This document shows, piece after piece, positions 1 through 8,071 of a DNA stretch of 38,139 nt (positions are counted from its first letter, which is position 1; each line of letters starts with the position of its first letter). The stretch covers positions 1 to 38,139 of the forward strand of contig JANYFO010000030.1 of the NCBI GenBank assembly GCA_025362635.1. Direction: 5' to 3'. Made by a program: the position numbers and the translations under genes. The notes under the pieces are model-generated. The model was not told where the DNA came from and did not search any database. It saw nothing but the letters and a program-made list of their open reading frames with translations. The DNA is from Gemmatimonadaceae bacterium. GTDB taxonomy: Bacteria > Gemmatimonadota > Gemmatimonadetes > Gemmatimonadales > Gemmatimonadaceae.

Positions 1-133
1 GCGTGCCCGCGAGATCGCGATGGTAGGCGGGCCACTCGCCGTCAGCGGTCGTGGTTTGCGCGCGCGCGGCCGATAGTGCCGTGATGAAGAGCACAGCGCC
101 AAACGATGTAGTGCGAAACAATACAGACGTCAT
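1..133 (-). CDS. PQQ-dependent dehydrogenase, N-terminal fragment (cut by window edge)
   Basis: This gene is too short for the ORF track because it runs off the left edge. Reading the minus strand from the ATG at 133 gives a basic start, a hydrophobic stretch (GAVLFITALSAARAQ) typical of a cleaved signal peptide, then GEWPAYHRDLAGT. That last segment matches the usual mature N-terminus of quinoprotein (PQQ) beta-propeller dehydrogenases, which oxidise sugars or alcohols in the periplasm. The ATG overlaps the TGA stop of the DUF1697 gene (ATGA), so translational coupling is likely. Only about 44 codons are visible. The substrate cannot be told, and other members of the PQQ/PQQ-like propeller family are possible. 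Confidence 0.6.
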   Translation of the reverse strand, partial: MTSVLFRTTSFGAVLFITALSAARAQTTTADGEWPAYHRDLAGT

Positions 134-699
134 GCAGTCTCCGAGCAGAGCAGGGCGAGTTTTCGCACGGTGGTTACGTTGCGCATCGTTGTGGAGACCC
201 CTAACGCCTTCTCCAGCCGAGCGCCGGTAATCGTGCTGTCGCTTATGCGCGAGTGAGTCCACCAGTAGAAGTCGCGATCGCGAAAGGCAAATTCGTTCGT
301 GGTGCCAGCGAGCGCCAGCACCCGTTGTTGCGCTGCCTCTACCAAGGGCAATTTCAAAAAGCCCACCGTTAGTGCGGATGCGCCAGCCACTGGATCCGCA
401 CCGCCAAACACTCGAAACGCGGCGGTCGTGATCACGTCGGCACTCGTGCGGATGAATACATCGACGGTATAGCCAAGGTGTTTGACGAGATGTGCTTCAA
501 TCTTTATTTCGAGTGCGGTGGCATCTTCGACGCTACTTGAGAATCGCACATTACCGCTGGCAATAAATGTCTCGACGTTGGTGAAACCGAGGGTGGTAAA
601 CTGTTCGCGCAGCTCGGCCATTTTCACGTTATGCCCGCCCACATTAATTGCGCGAAGAAACGCGACGTAGTGTGTCGCATCAGGACGTCGGCGCGGCAT
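130..699 (-). CDS. DUF1697 family protein
   Basis: The protein shows the DUF1697 N-terminal signature directly: HYVAFLRAINVGGHNVKM followed by FTNVETFIASGNVRF. With the ATG at 699 it is 189 aa, close to the usual length of this family. The track's start at 795 would run into the upstream gene, and an ATG at 714 is the only other reasonable choice. No clear Shine-Dalgarno sequence precedes either. The C-terminal part carries the family's DFYWW-type segment. The biochemical role of DUF1697 is not established. It lies at the downstream end of a compact minus-strand run and its stop overlaps the start of the PQQ dehydrogenase. Confidence 0.85.
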   Translation of the reverse strand: MPRRRPDATHYVAFLRAINVGGHNVKMAELREQFTTLGFTNVETFIASGNVRFSSSVEDATALEIKIEAHLVKHLGYTVDVFIRTSADVITTAAFRVFGGADPVAGASALTVGFLKLPLVEAAQQRVLALAGTTNEFAFRDRDFYWWTHSRISDSTITGARLEKALGVSTTMRNVTTVRKLALLCSETA

Positions 700-739
700 C
701 ACGATTCGAGGCATCAGCGAAGAAGCACTGGGCGCAACG

Positions 740-1309
740 TCAATGCCAACGCACGCCTTGCATCGCACGACGAACGGCACCGCCGAGCGCACCACGCAGT
801 TGTGCCGCGATCAGAAAGACAACGGCGCTTAGGACCAGCGCGAACTTGATGGTTGCAACGATGCCGACAAGTCGCGTCATGCCGCTACTTGCGCCACTGT
901 CGAGCATGCGAAGCAGCGCCACATTCTCGATTGCATCTAACGGAATGCAGGCAAAGACCGCATTCGACAGTTGTCGGCCGACGCGATCAAACCAACTGGC
1001 GTTGCGGCGCGTCAGTATGCGACAGCCGAGTCCTAAGCTGACGGGATACGCCAATAAGAACGCAAAGTCGAGTCGCAAACTTTCGCGCGCCGATGCGAGT
1101 ACACCGTTCGCCGTCCAAGCGTGCAGCATGAACGCCGCACGCTCTCGCGTGAAAGCAAGCTCGAAGCCGACAATACCAGCGGGAGTAATGGGCGATTTCA
1201 AAAACCCATCGATATGCTGGAGCTTCACCATCAGAATCAATGATGCGATCGATGCAACGAGCCACAACAGTACGAGCGGTGGTCGTACGGGCGCGCTCGA
1301 GCCGCTCAA
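740..1309 (-). CDS. Small integral membrane protein, unknown function
   Basis: A 189-aa protein with about four hydrophobic segments: near residues 10-28, 78-96, 115-135 and 148-170. A short hydrophilic motif region (ACIPLDAIENVALLRML) resembles one seen in uncharacterised bacterial four-helix membrane proteins. I do not recognise a named family. The start is a TTG whose last two bases overlap the TGA of transketolase (TTGA), so it is probably co-translated with tkt. The next internal ATG would delete the first membrane segment, which supports the TTG. Nothing in the sequence suggests a substrate. Confidence 0.6.
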   Translation of the reverse strand: MSGSSAPVRPPLVLLWLVASIASLILMVKLQHIDGFLKSPITPAGIVGFELAFTRERAAFMLHAWTANGVLASARESLRLDFAFLLAYPVSLGLGCRILTRRNASWFDRVGRQLSNAVFACIPLDAIENVALLRMLDSGASSGMTRLVGIVATIKFALVLSAVVFLIAAQLRGALGGAVRRAMQGVRWH

Positions 1310-3354
1310 CCGCCGAGCAAACTTACCGCCGTTTCGACGACATGCTCCGCCGTAATGCCGTACTCCTTATATAACGTTTGATACGGCGCACTTGCGCCAA
1401 ACTTCTCAATGCCGACAACGGCACCACGATCACCGACCCAGCGATACCACGACATCGGATGTGCCGCTTCAACGGCAACCTTCGCGACACCCGCAGGCAA
1501 CAAGAAGTCGCGATACTCGGCACTTTGCGCAGCGAAGAGTTCGAGCGACGGACAGCTGACGACACGTGCCGAGATACCGCGCACCGCGAGATGGCCGCGA
1601 GCCGCGAGTGCGATCTCCACTTCAGAGCCCGACGCCATCAACACCACATCCGGCGCGCCGCTGGTACCATCCGCAAGCATATATGCGCCGCGTGCGACGC
1701 CAACTTTCACGCGTGCCGTCTCATTAAAATACGACAGCTTTTGACGCGTCAGTACGAGCGCAACCGGACCGGTCGTGTGATGCAGCGCGACCCGCCACGC
1801 CTCCGCTACTTCATCGGCATCGGCCGGCCGCAACACGATGAGATTGGGAATGCATCGCAACGCCGTAAGCTGTTCCACCGGTTGATGCGTTGGCCCGTCT
1901 TCACCCAACCCGATCGAATCGTGTGTGAACACATAAATGACATGCGCTCCCATCAATGCAGCGAGACGAATTGCCGGTCGCATATAATCCGCGAACACGA
2001 GGAATGTGCCACCGTACGGCACAATCCCACCGTGCAGCGCCATGCCGTTCATAATGGCGCCCATGCCGTGCTCACGAATACCAAAACGGAAATCACGACC
2101 ACCGGGTGACACTGCCGTGAACATCTCGGCGCCCTTCACGTTGGTCAAATTAGACGGTGTAAGGTCTGCCGAGCCGCCAACTAATTCGGGCATAAACGGT
2201 GCGATGGCATTGAGCACGACTCCCGAGGCTGCGCGCGTGGCAACGTTGCCACTCTTCGCATCAAACGACGGAAACGCTGTACTCACGCCGTCACGTAATT
2301 CACCGCGCAAACGACGTTGCATTTCTGCGGCGAGGTCAGGATGCGCAGCTGTGTACGCGACCCATCGGGCATTCCAATCGACATGCGCTGTTGCACGCTC
2401 CGCCACACCCTCGCGCCAATGCGCGAGCGCTTCGGGTGGAACATGAAACGTATCCGGATAATCCCAGCCATATACCGCTTTGGTGAGCGCGACTTCCTCG
2501 ACGCCGAGTGGCTCGCCGTGTGCCTTGGAGGTGTCTTGCTTGTGCGGTGAACCAAATCCAATGTGCGTGCGCGTGACGATCAGCGTGGGACGCGTCGCGT
2601 CAGCCTTTGCTGCGGCGATCGCGACATCAATCGCGTCGAGATCATTCACATCGGCGATGTGTAACACCTGCCAACCGTATGCACCAAAGCGCGCAGCCGC
2701 ATCATCGCTACAACTGAGGTTCGTGCTGCCGTCAATCGTGATGTGATTGTCGTCGAAAAAGCCAATCAACTTGCCTAACTTGTGATGTCCAGCATAGCTC
2801 GCGGCTTCGTGCGAGATGCCTTCCATCAAATCGCCGTCGCCCGCGATGAAATACGTATAGTGATCAACGATGTGATGTTCGTCGCGATTGAATTCGGCGG
2901 ACAGATGTGCTTCGGCGACCGCAAAACCGACCGCGTTAGCAACGCCCTGTCCCAACGGACCCGTCGTGGTTTCGACACCTGGGGTGTGATGCACCTCGGG
3001 ATGCCCGGGCGTCATGCTTTTCCATTGACGAAAAAGCTTGAGCTGCTCGAGCGGCAATGCATACCCCGACATGAACAATGATCCGTACAACACCATTGAC
3101 GCATGTCCCACGGACAGCACAAAACGATCACGATCTGCCCACTGCGGATTGGCGGGATCGTGGCGCAAATGCCGCGTGTAGAGCGAGTACGCGAGCGGCG
3201 CGAGCGCCATCGGCGTGCCTGGATGCCCGGACTCGGCTTTTTGTACCGCGTCCATAGCGAGCGTGCGCACTGTGTTGATGGCAAGCTGCGCGAGATCAGG
3301 TGTTGTCGAAACAGAAGGTGCAGCGGACACGAAAGCTCCGGGGACGTCGGTCAT
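1306..3354 (-). CDS. tkt: Transketolase
   Basis: Thiamine-diphosphate enzyme of the non-oxidative pentose phosphate pathway, moving two-carbon ketol units between sugar phosphates in the cytoplasm. The predicted protein is 682 aa, close to the usual 660-690. Visible hallmarks are AESGHPGTPM near residues 41-50 with an active-site His, the ThDP-binding GDGDLMEG motif followed by FFDDNHITIDG, the central GGSADLTPSN, FGIREHGMGAI with the catalytic Glu, and THDSIGLGEDGPTHQP. The ORF track begins 42 codons too early. The ATG at 3354 starts the protein about 17 residues before the conserved LAINTVRTLAMDAVQ. It lies between the DinB-like gene (47-bp gap) and the small membrane protein (overlapping stop and start). 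Confidence 0.97.
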   Translation of the reverse strand: MTDVPGAFVSAAPSVSTTPDLAQLAINTVRTLAMDAVQKAESGHPGTPMALAPLAYSLYTRHLRHDPANPQWADRDRFVLSVGHASMVLYGSLFMSGYALPLEQLKLFRQWKSMTPGHPEVHHTPGVETTTGPLGQGVANAVGFAVAEAHLSAEFNRDEHHIVDHYTYFIAGDGDLMEGISHEAASYAGHHKLGKLIGFFDDNHITIDGSTNLSCSDDAAARFGAYGWQVLHIADVNDLDAIDVAIAAAKADATRPTLIVTRTHIGFGSPHKQDTSKAHGEPLGVEEVALTKAVYGWDYPDTFHVPPEALAHWREGVAERATAHVDWNARWVAYTAAHPDLAAEMQRRLRGELRDGVSTAFPSFDAKSGNVATRAASGVVLNAIAPFMPELVGGSADLTPSNLTNVKGAEMFTAVSPGGRDFRFGIREHGMGAIMNGMALHGGIVPYGGTFLVFADYMRPAIRLAALMGAHVIYVFTHDSIGLGEDGPTHQPVEQLTALRCIPNLIVLRPADADEVAEAWRVALHHTTGPVALVLTRQKLSYFNETARVKVGVARGAYMLADGTSGAPDVVLMASGSEVEIALAARGHLAVRGISARVVSCPSLELFAAQSAEYRDFLLPAGVAKVAVEAAHPMSWYRWVGDRGAVVGIEKFGASAPYQTLYKEYGITAEHVVETAVSLLGG

Positions 3355-3401
3355 GAGGGCAGGCGCGCCCGAACCGACGGGGTGCCAAAGCCGAGGGAAA
3401 G

Positions 3402-3944
3402 TTAGCCTGCGTTCGCCGCGTTGAGGTACAACGTTTTGGTGAGCACAAGGTGATGCGCGAAATGCCCAGCAATAATCCACGTCAGCGCCAGCGCAGACAA
3501 CGGATTGTTGTTCGACGTGCCGATTTGTGCCAGACCGGCTTCATCGAGTGAGCGGACAAGCGCAATGGTCGACGCGCGCACGGCCTCGAGTTCGCCAACG
3601 ATATCCCACAACGCACGCCGATCAGCACGACTTTCCGGTACCCAATCGTTTTGCTCAAAACCTGGCAGCGGTGTTTTGTCAGCTCGCGCGAAACGTAAAA
3701 GACGATAAGAAAACACACGCTCCGTATCCGCCACATGCAGCAGCGACTCTGCCAACGTCCACTTCCCGGGCGCATAAGCAAATGTCGCGAGGTTCATGTC
3801 AACACCGGATAAAAGTTCTCGTAACTGGTTCGGCTGTTCCTCAAGTACCGCGAGCAAATTGCCATCGCCGCGCGTCGCCAATAATTGTTCGGTGATGTTG
3901 ATGTATGGCGAATGCTCTGAGGCATCGGGTTTCGCGAAGTGCAT
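3402..3944 (-). CDS. DinB-like (DinB_2) family protein
   Basis: A 180-aa protein with the layout of the DinB/YfiT-like four-helix metal-binding family. A conserved PGKWTLAESLLHVADTE block supplies His70, and a C-terminal GHFAHHL segment supplies His161 and His165. These three His are the expected divalent-metal ligands. Many family members are thiol transferases or damage-inducible proteins of unknown substrate, and nothing here identifies one. It sits 26 bp downstream of the AlaX gene and 47 bp upstream of tkt in the same direction, suggesting a shared transcript. The ATG at 3944 is the only good start. Confidence 0.85.
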   Translation of the reverse strand: MHFAKPDASEHSPYINITEQLLATRGDGNLLAVLEEQPNQLRELLSGVDMNLATFAYAPGKWTLAESLLHVADTERVFSYRLLRFARADKTPLPGFEQNDWVPESRADRRALWDIVGELEAVRASTIALVRSLDEAGLAQIGTSNNNPLSALALTWIIAGHFAHHLVLTKTLYLNAANAG

Positions 3945-3970
3945 TGCGGGATACGGGAAAGGTGTGAGAA

Positions 3971-5155
3971 CTAAGAAGGTGCGACAACGCTCAATTGTGT
4001 AACGACACTCGCGAGTGCGGCTACGTCTGGCACGCTGCCTTGGGCGAAGCGTGCCGAACCACCGCCACGACCACCAACTGCCGACAACACAGTGCGCAGT
4101 GTTTTACCAGCATCGATGCCAACGCGCTCGGCCGCCGCAAACATCACGCCGAGCGGTGATGTACTGGTGACGAGCACCACGCATGGGCCGAGAATGGTGA
4201 GGGCTTGTGCCAACGGTTCTTGCTCACGGACAGCGCCGTCGGTAAGTGCCAGATGAAAGCGCCGCATGCCATCGGTATCGGGCGTTGTGCTGTCCCATCG
4301 TGCGCGTGCATCGAGCAGCGCGAGATCGGTAACGAGACGCTTACGCTCGCGCTCTAGCTCTACCACACGCGCGTGCAATTGCTCGGCCAACATGGGTACG
4401 TCGCCGACTGCTGCAGTAAACAAGCGCGCTGTGTTGCTGAGCAATGTCGCATCGTGTCGCGCGCGCGAAACGGCACGATTACCGCAAAGAAATTCGATGC
4501 GGGTGTGTTGTTTTACCCGTTCTGCCGCACGCAATTGAATACTGCCAATCTCACCAGTGCGGCGAACGTGCGTACCTCCGCATGCACTGCGATCGAGCTC
4601 GGCGATCGAGACCACGCGTAACATGCCACTGCGGTCACTCGCCTTGCGCAGCCCCGTCGCTAGCGCGGCGTCTTCAAACGCAACGGTGATTTCGTGATTT
4701 GCGGTGACCAGTGCGTTAGCACGCCATTCTGCGTCGCGCAACGTGTCCGCTGACACACTAGAAGCGGCAATGTCGAGCGTTGATGTCTCATCACCGAAAT
4801 GCACGCTGACCGTCGGCCATCCGTACACATCGGCGAACATGGCGGACAACAGATGTTGTCCGGTGTGTTGTTGCATAAAATCGAAACGTCGGGTCCATTG
4901 CACGAGTCCGGTCAGCGATTGCCCCACTACAAGTGCACTTGGCTCGGCCAGTACGTGCGCAATCCGCTCCTCTTCGTCGAGTACATCGACGATGATGGCA
5001 TCGCCGAGTGTGCCGAGGTCGTGCGGCTGCCCGCCGGAGGTGGGATAGAACGCGGTGCGGTCGAGGTAGACGCGGCGTGCATCATCGGAGACGGCCAGAA
5101 CAGTTGCCGTGAAGTCGCGAAGGTAAGCGTCGGTGTAGTAGAGTCGGTCGGTCAT
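3971..5155 (-). CDS. AlaX-type alanyl-tRNA editing hydrolase with DHHA1 domain
   Basis: Homologue of the editing half of alanyl-tRNA synthetase, a trans-editing factor expected to deacylate mischarged Ser- or Gly-tRNA(Ala). The N-terminal beta-barrel (AFYPTSGGQPHDLG) is followed by the zinc site: His97 and His101 in HTGQHLLSA, then Cys192 and His196 in SACGGTHVRRTGEIG. After a coiled segment (ELERERKRL) comes a DHHA1-type tail with GGRGGGSARFAQG. At 394 aa it corresponds to the long AlaX form (synthetase-like C-terminus) and lacks any aminoacylation domain. The ATG at 5155 follows a 348-bp gap, so this is probably the first gene of the minus-strand run. Confidence 0.92.
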   Translation of the reverse strand: MTDRLYYTDAYLRDFTATVLAVSDDARRVYLDRTAFYPTSGGQPHDLGTLGDAIIVDVLDEEERIAHVLAEPSALVVGQSLTGLVQWTRRFDFMQQHTGQHLLSAMFADVYGWPTVSVHFGDETSTLDIAASSVSADTLRDAEWRANALVTANHEITVAFEDAALATGLRKASDRSGMLRVVSIAELDRSACGGTHVRRTGEIGSIQLRAAERVKQHTRIEFLCGNRAVSRARHDATLLSNTARLFTAAVGDVPMLAEQLHARVVELERERKRLVTDLALLDARARWDSTTPDTDGMRRFHLALTDGAVREQEPLAQALTILGPCVVLVTSTSPLGVMFAAAERVGIDAGKTLRTVLSAVGGRGGGSARFAQGSVPDVAALASVVTQLSVVAPS

Positions 5156-5503
5156 TGTGCGCGTCTCAAGTCTGTCCCGTTAAACCATTTCAGCTGTTTT
5201 TGGTCTTCCAGCCAACAGTTTCGCTGGAGTGAGCTGCGTCAAGTCCACCATGACGCTTCCGCTCGGAGTGTAGGATCAGAGCGAATGATGGCTTGCGGGG
5301 TGGTTCGGATTCCGATATTTAATCGTCCACAGCGATCTCCGTGCGACTGCCGGAGATGCTTCTGACTGAAATAAGACGCCTCGCAAACGAGCGTGATGTA
5401 CCGTATCAGCGTTTGCCGAAACTTTATCTTGACGATCGCTTCACAGCGGCGCTTTCACGACGCCACGCGCGAACGGACGCATAACGGACCTCGTAACATT
5501 GTC
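5156..5503. other. Divergent intergenic region (348 bp)
   Basis: No gene is supported here. It separates the minus-strand AlaX gene from the plus-strand lipoprotein gene, so it should hold promoters for both directions. A perfect 7-bp inverted repeat (ATCTCCG / CGGAGAT, 9-nt loop) lies at 5335-5357. It has no T-run, so it looks more like an operator or RNA hairpin than a terminator. A TTGACG hexamer near 5434 could be a -35 box for the lipoprotein gene, but no convincing -10 follows at the right distance. Confidence 0.4.
5335..5357. repeat. Short inverted repeat, 7-bp arms
   Basis: ATCTCCG, a 9-nt loop, then CGGAGAT, with perfect arms. It lies in the divergent region between alaX and the S41-like lipoprotein gene. 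There is no following T-run. A regulator-binding site or small hairpin is possible, and chance is not excluded at this arm length. Confidence 0.3.
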
Positions 5504-8062
5504 ATGAAACCCAACACGCTACGCACGATTGCCGTTGCCGCGCTTTTGGCACTAACTGTGGGGTGCAGCAGCTTTTTTAAAATGTCGCCAGAGGGCGCGA
5601 CTGTGCTACCGCCGCCGAAGGTCGTGCCGCCAACGATTGAGAAAGAGTCGAAGAAGGTGCCCGCTCCAGCTCCGTCCATGCCGAAGGTGACGGTGCCGAA
5701 GGTGACGACGCCGAAAGCGAACGTGAAGAAGTTGGAGGCGAAACGAGTTGACGAACCGAAGCCTGTGCTCGCAGCGCCGTCGACGGCGCCAATCGTTGTC
5801 AGTCTCCCGGAGCCCGAACCTGCGCCGGTAGCGTCCGATTCAAGCGGCGTGGCTCGGCTGGCAACGCTTGCCGCGGTGTGGCAGGCTGTTGCGCTATTTC
5901 ATCCCGCCGTGATCTACCGCAGTGCGGCGTGGGACTCGGCGCTTGTGCGCGCGATTCCGATCATTCGTTCGGCACGTGATGTGGATCGATTGGAAATAGC
6001 GTACATATCGCTGTTGTCCGTGCTTGGCGATTCAGCAACACGAGTTGAGCGCGACACTCTTTCGCGCACACTCCGCGCTGGTTCGGTGCGTGCAACGCGC
6101 ACCGTCGACAGCGTGCTGGTGTTGCAACTGCCGGCGGATGCGACGTTCGATGCGGATGATGCCGCAACAATTTCCGCCGCGCTCGCACAACTACCGACGC
6201 GTGTCGTCGTTGACCTGCGCATGACGGAGCGCGCACGTGATAGCGATGCTGATCGCGTAAATGCGTTTGTCGAACAAACCGGGTTGGCGCGCGCGTTAAC
6301 GCCGGTGTCGTTGCCTGCACCAGCGGAACGTGTGCGACGCGTTGGCGGCGTGCTGCAAGATTCGGTTGATGACACACGTGTACGATTTGGTGGCGCGTGG
6401 ATACGACGCGACGTGCCGTTGGTGCGCGCTGCCGCAACAGCTCCGCATCGGGTGCTGGTCTTGGCCAATCGTGAATCGGTCATACCGCGTGGCCTCGCGG
6501 CATTGCTGTCTGCGGGTCGCGCAACGCTCGTTGGCGACGGCGCGCTCGATGACGAATCACTCGTATCGAGTGTACGCATTACGGTGGCGCCAGGGCTCTC
6601 CGTGCGTGTGCGCACGGGCGAACTTGTGCATCCGGACGGTACGTTTGGTTTGCTTGTAGACACGGTAATGCCGCGCAGCAAAATGTTGAGTGACAGTACA
6701 GCGCTGCGAGCGGCGCTGACGATTGTGCGCGCCGTACGGATGCCCCGCGCGTTGCATCTACCAGGTGTCGCGTTCACACCGGCGCTGCTCCCCGCGGCCT
6801 TTGATACCGCGAGTTATCCATTGATGGGTGCGCGCGTGCTCGCAGGATTTCGATTATGGAGTGCGATGCGTAGCCGACACGCGCATCGCGATCAGTACGA
6901 TGACGATGCTGACGCCGTGTTTGTCCGCATATTACCTCGACTCGAAGCTGCGCGTGATGCTCTCCAGTACGTTGCCGCCATCAGTGATCTTGCGGCCACG
7001 TTTGACGATGCGCAGAGCACGGTCTCAGGGCCATGGCGCGAGACGCTGTTAGGCACAAGTAGTGCACCGTTTCGCGCACGCGTTGCCGAAGGACGCGCAA
7101 TTCTTACGGATGTGGTGCGCGATTCATCGACGCTCGCGCTTGGACTGACGGTAGGCACGGAGATTGTGGCAGCCGATGGATTTCCGTTCGCGGCGTGGTT
7201 GAGCGAGCACCGTCGCGTTGCGTCCGCGTCAAACGATTGGACACGGACGCGCGATCTCATGCGCGTGCTGCCACGTGGTCCAGAAGGAAGCGCCTTGTTC
7301 AAGGTACGGGATGTCGCCGGCAAGGAGCGCACGGTCTACATACCGCGACGGGCAACCTACGCCGCCCTAGTGCCGCGCGAAGAGCGCGCAGATGCAATCG
7401 CGGCGCGACGTCTTACGACAAGCATCTTGTACCTCGACTTAGAGCGACTGAACGCACGCGCAATCGATTCGGCATTCGCCGCCGCCGCCGGATCACGAGC
7501 CGTCGTGCTCGACCTGCGCGGAACACTACGTGCTGATGCGGCGACCATCTTACGGCACGTCGCACAACAACCACGTTTCATCGCATACCGCGCACTGAGT
7601 CGCGTAGCATCCGCGCCCTGTCTCGCACCAACGCTGCGTGAGGCCGCGACACTCTGTAGCGAAGAACGCACGGAGCGCATGGTGTGGTTTGCGGTAGACA
7701 CGAGTGGACGTTTTCGCGGTCGCGTGTATGCGCTCATCGATGAGCGGACGCAAGGCGCGGCCGAGCGCGCGGCGCTCGCGCTTGAGAGCGGCGCCAATGC
7801 GGTGTTTATCGGAAGCCCGAGTGCTGGCGCTGCGGCGATCGCCGTGTCGCTAGAGCTACCGGGCTGGCTCACGGTCGGTGTTCCCGCCGTCGAAATACGC
7901 CGGGCCGACGGCGGACTTGTGCATCGCGTCGGCATCACGCCGACCGTTGACGTGCGGCTCACCGTACGCGGCATACGTGGCGGACAAGATGACGTGCTTG
8001 AGCGCGCGCAGCAATTCGTCGTTCAGCAACTTGAGCCGACGCCCGTACGTCGTCGTCGATAG
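5504..8062 (+). CDS. Lipoprotein S41 (tail-specific) peptidase homologue, catalytic Ser replaced by Gly
   Basis: The ATG at 5504 gives a 852-aa lipoprotein: MKPNTLRTIAVAALLAL, then lipobox TVGC with Cys as the modified residue. A Pro/Lys-rich stalk (residues about 30-85, including a duplicated 15-bp unit at 5681-5710) leads to a region resembling the N-terminal S41 helical domain (ATLAAVWQAVALFHPAV). A PDZ-like section and the S41 core near the C-terminus follow (YALIDERTQGAAERAA, then FIGSPSAGA, then RVGITPTVDVRLTVRGI). In active relatives the position after ERTx is the nucleophilic Ser. Here it is Gly751, so hydrolysis is doubtful. The ORF track start 37 codons upstream would bury the signal peptide. 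It ends 9 bp before hrpB. Confidence 0.8.
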   Translation: MKPNTLRTIAVAALLALTVGCSSFFKMSPEGATVLPPPKVVPPTIEKESKKVPAPAPSMPKVTVPKVTTPKANVKKLEAKRVDEPKPVLAAPSTAPIVVSLPEPEPAPVASDSSGVARLATLAAVWQAVALFHPAVIYRSAAWDSALVRAIPIIRSARDVDRLEIAYISLLSVLGDSATRVERDTLSRTLRAGSVRATRTVDSVLVLQLPADATFDADDAATISAALAQLPTRVVVDLRMTERARDSDADRVNAFVEQTGLARALTPVSLPAPAERVRRVGGVLQDSVDDTRVRFGGAWIRRDVPLVRAAATAPHRVLVLANRESVIPRGLAALLSAGRATLVGDGALDDESLVSSVRITVAPGLSVRVRTGELVHPDGTFGLLVDTVMPRSKMLSDSTALRAALTIVRAVRMPRALHLPGVAFTPALLPAAFDTASYPLMGARVLAGFRLWSAMRSRHAHRDQYDDDADAVFVRILPRLEAARDALQYVAAISDLAATFDDAQSTVSGPWRETLLGTSSAPFRARVAEGRAILTDVVRDSSTLALGLTVGTEIVAADGFPFAAWLSEHRRVASASNDWTRTRDLMRVLPRGPEGSALFKVRDVAGKERTVYIPRRATYAALVPREERADAIAARRLTTSILYLDLERLNARAIDSAFAAAAGSRAVVLDLRGTLRADAATILRHVAQQPRFIAYRALSRVASAPCLAPTLREAATLCSEERTERMVWFAVDTSGRFRGRVYALIDERTQGAAERAALALESGANAVFIGSPSAGAAAIAVSLELPGWLTVGVPAVEIRRADGGLVHRVGITPTVDVRLTVRGIRGGQDDVLERAQQFVVQQLEPTPVRRRR
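5681..5710 (+). repeat. In-frame 15-bp tandem duplication in lipoprotein stalk
   Basis: CCGAAGGTGACG occurs twice in tandem, each followed by a three-base spacer, and a degenerate third copy (CCGAAAGCG) follows. It encodes the Pro-Lys-Val-Thr pattern of the stalk after the lipobox. Such linkers tolerate length change, so copy number may vary among relatives. Confidence 0.6.
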
Positions 8063-8071
8063 AGTCGAGGC

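Noticed and set aside
648-1355. 235-aa plus-strand ORF over the small membrane protein
   Set aside because: It has no domain, is highly basic and lies antisense to three minus-strand genes that overlap in operon fashion.
5434-5470. TTGACG as a -35 box for the lipoprotein gene
   Set aside because: No acceptable -10 hexamer is found 16-18 bp downstream, so it is not listed as a promoter.
5914-6777. 287-aa minus-strand ORF inside the lipoprotein gene
   Set aside because: It is Arg/Ser/Thr-rich antisense shadow of a gene with clear signal peptide and S41 features.
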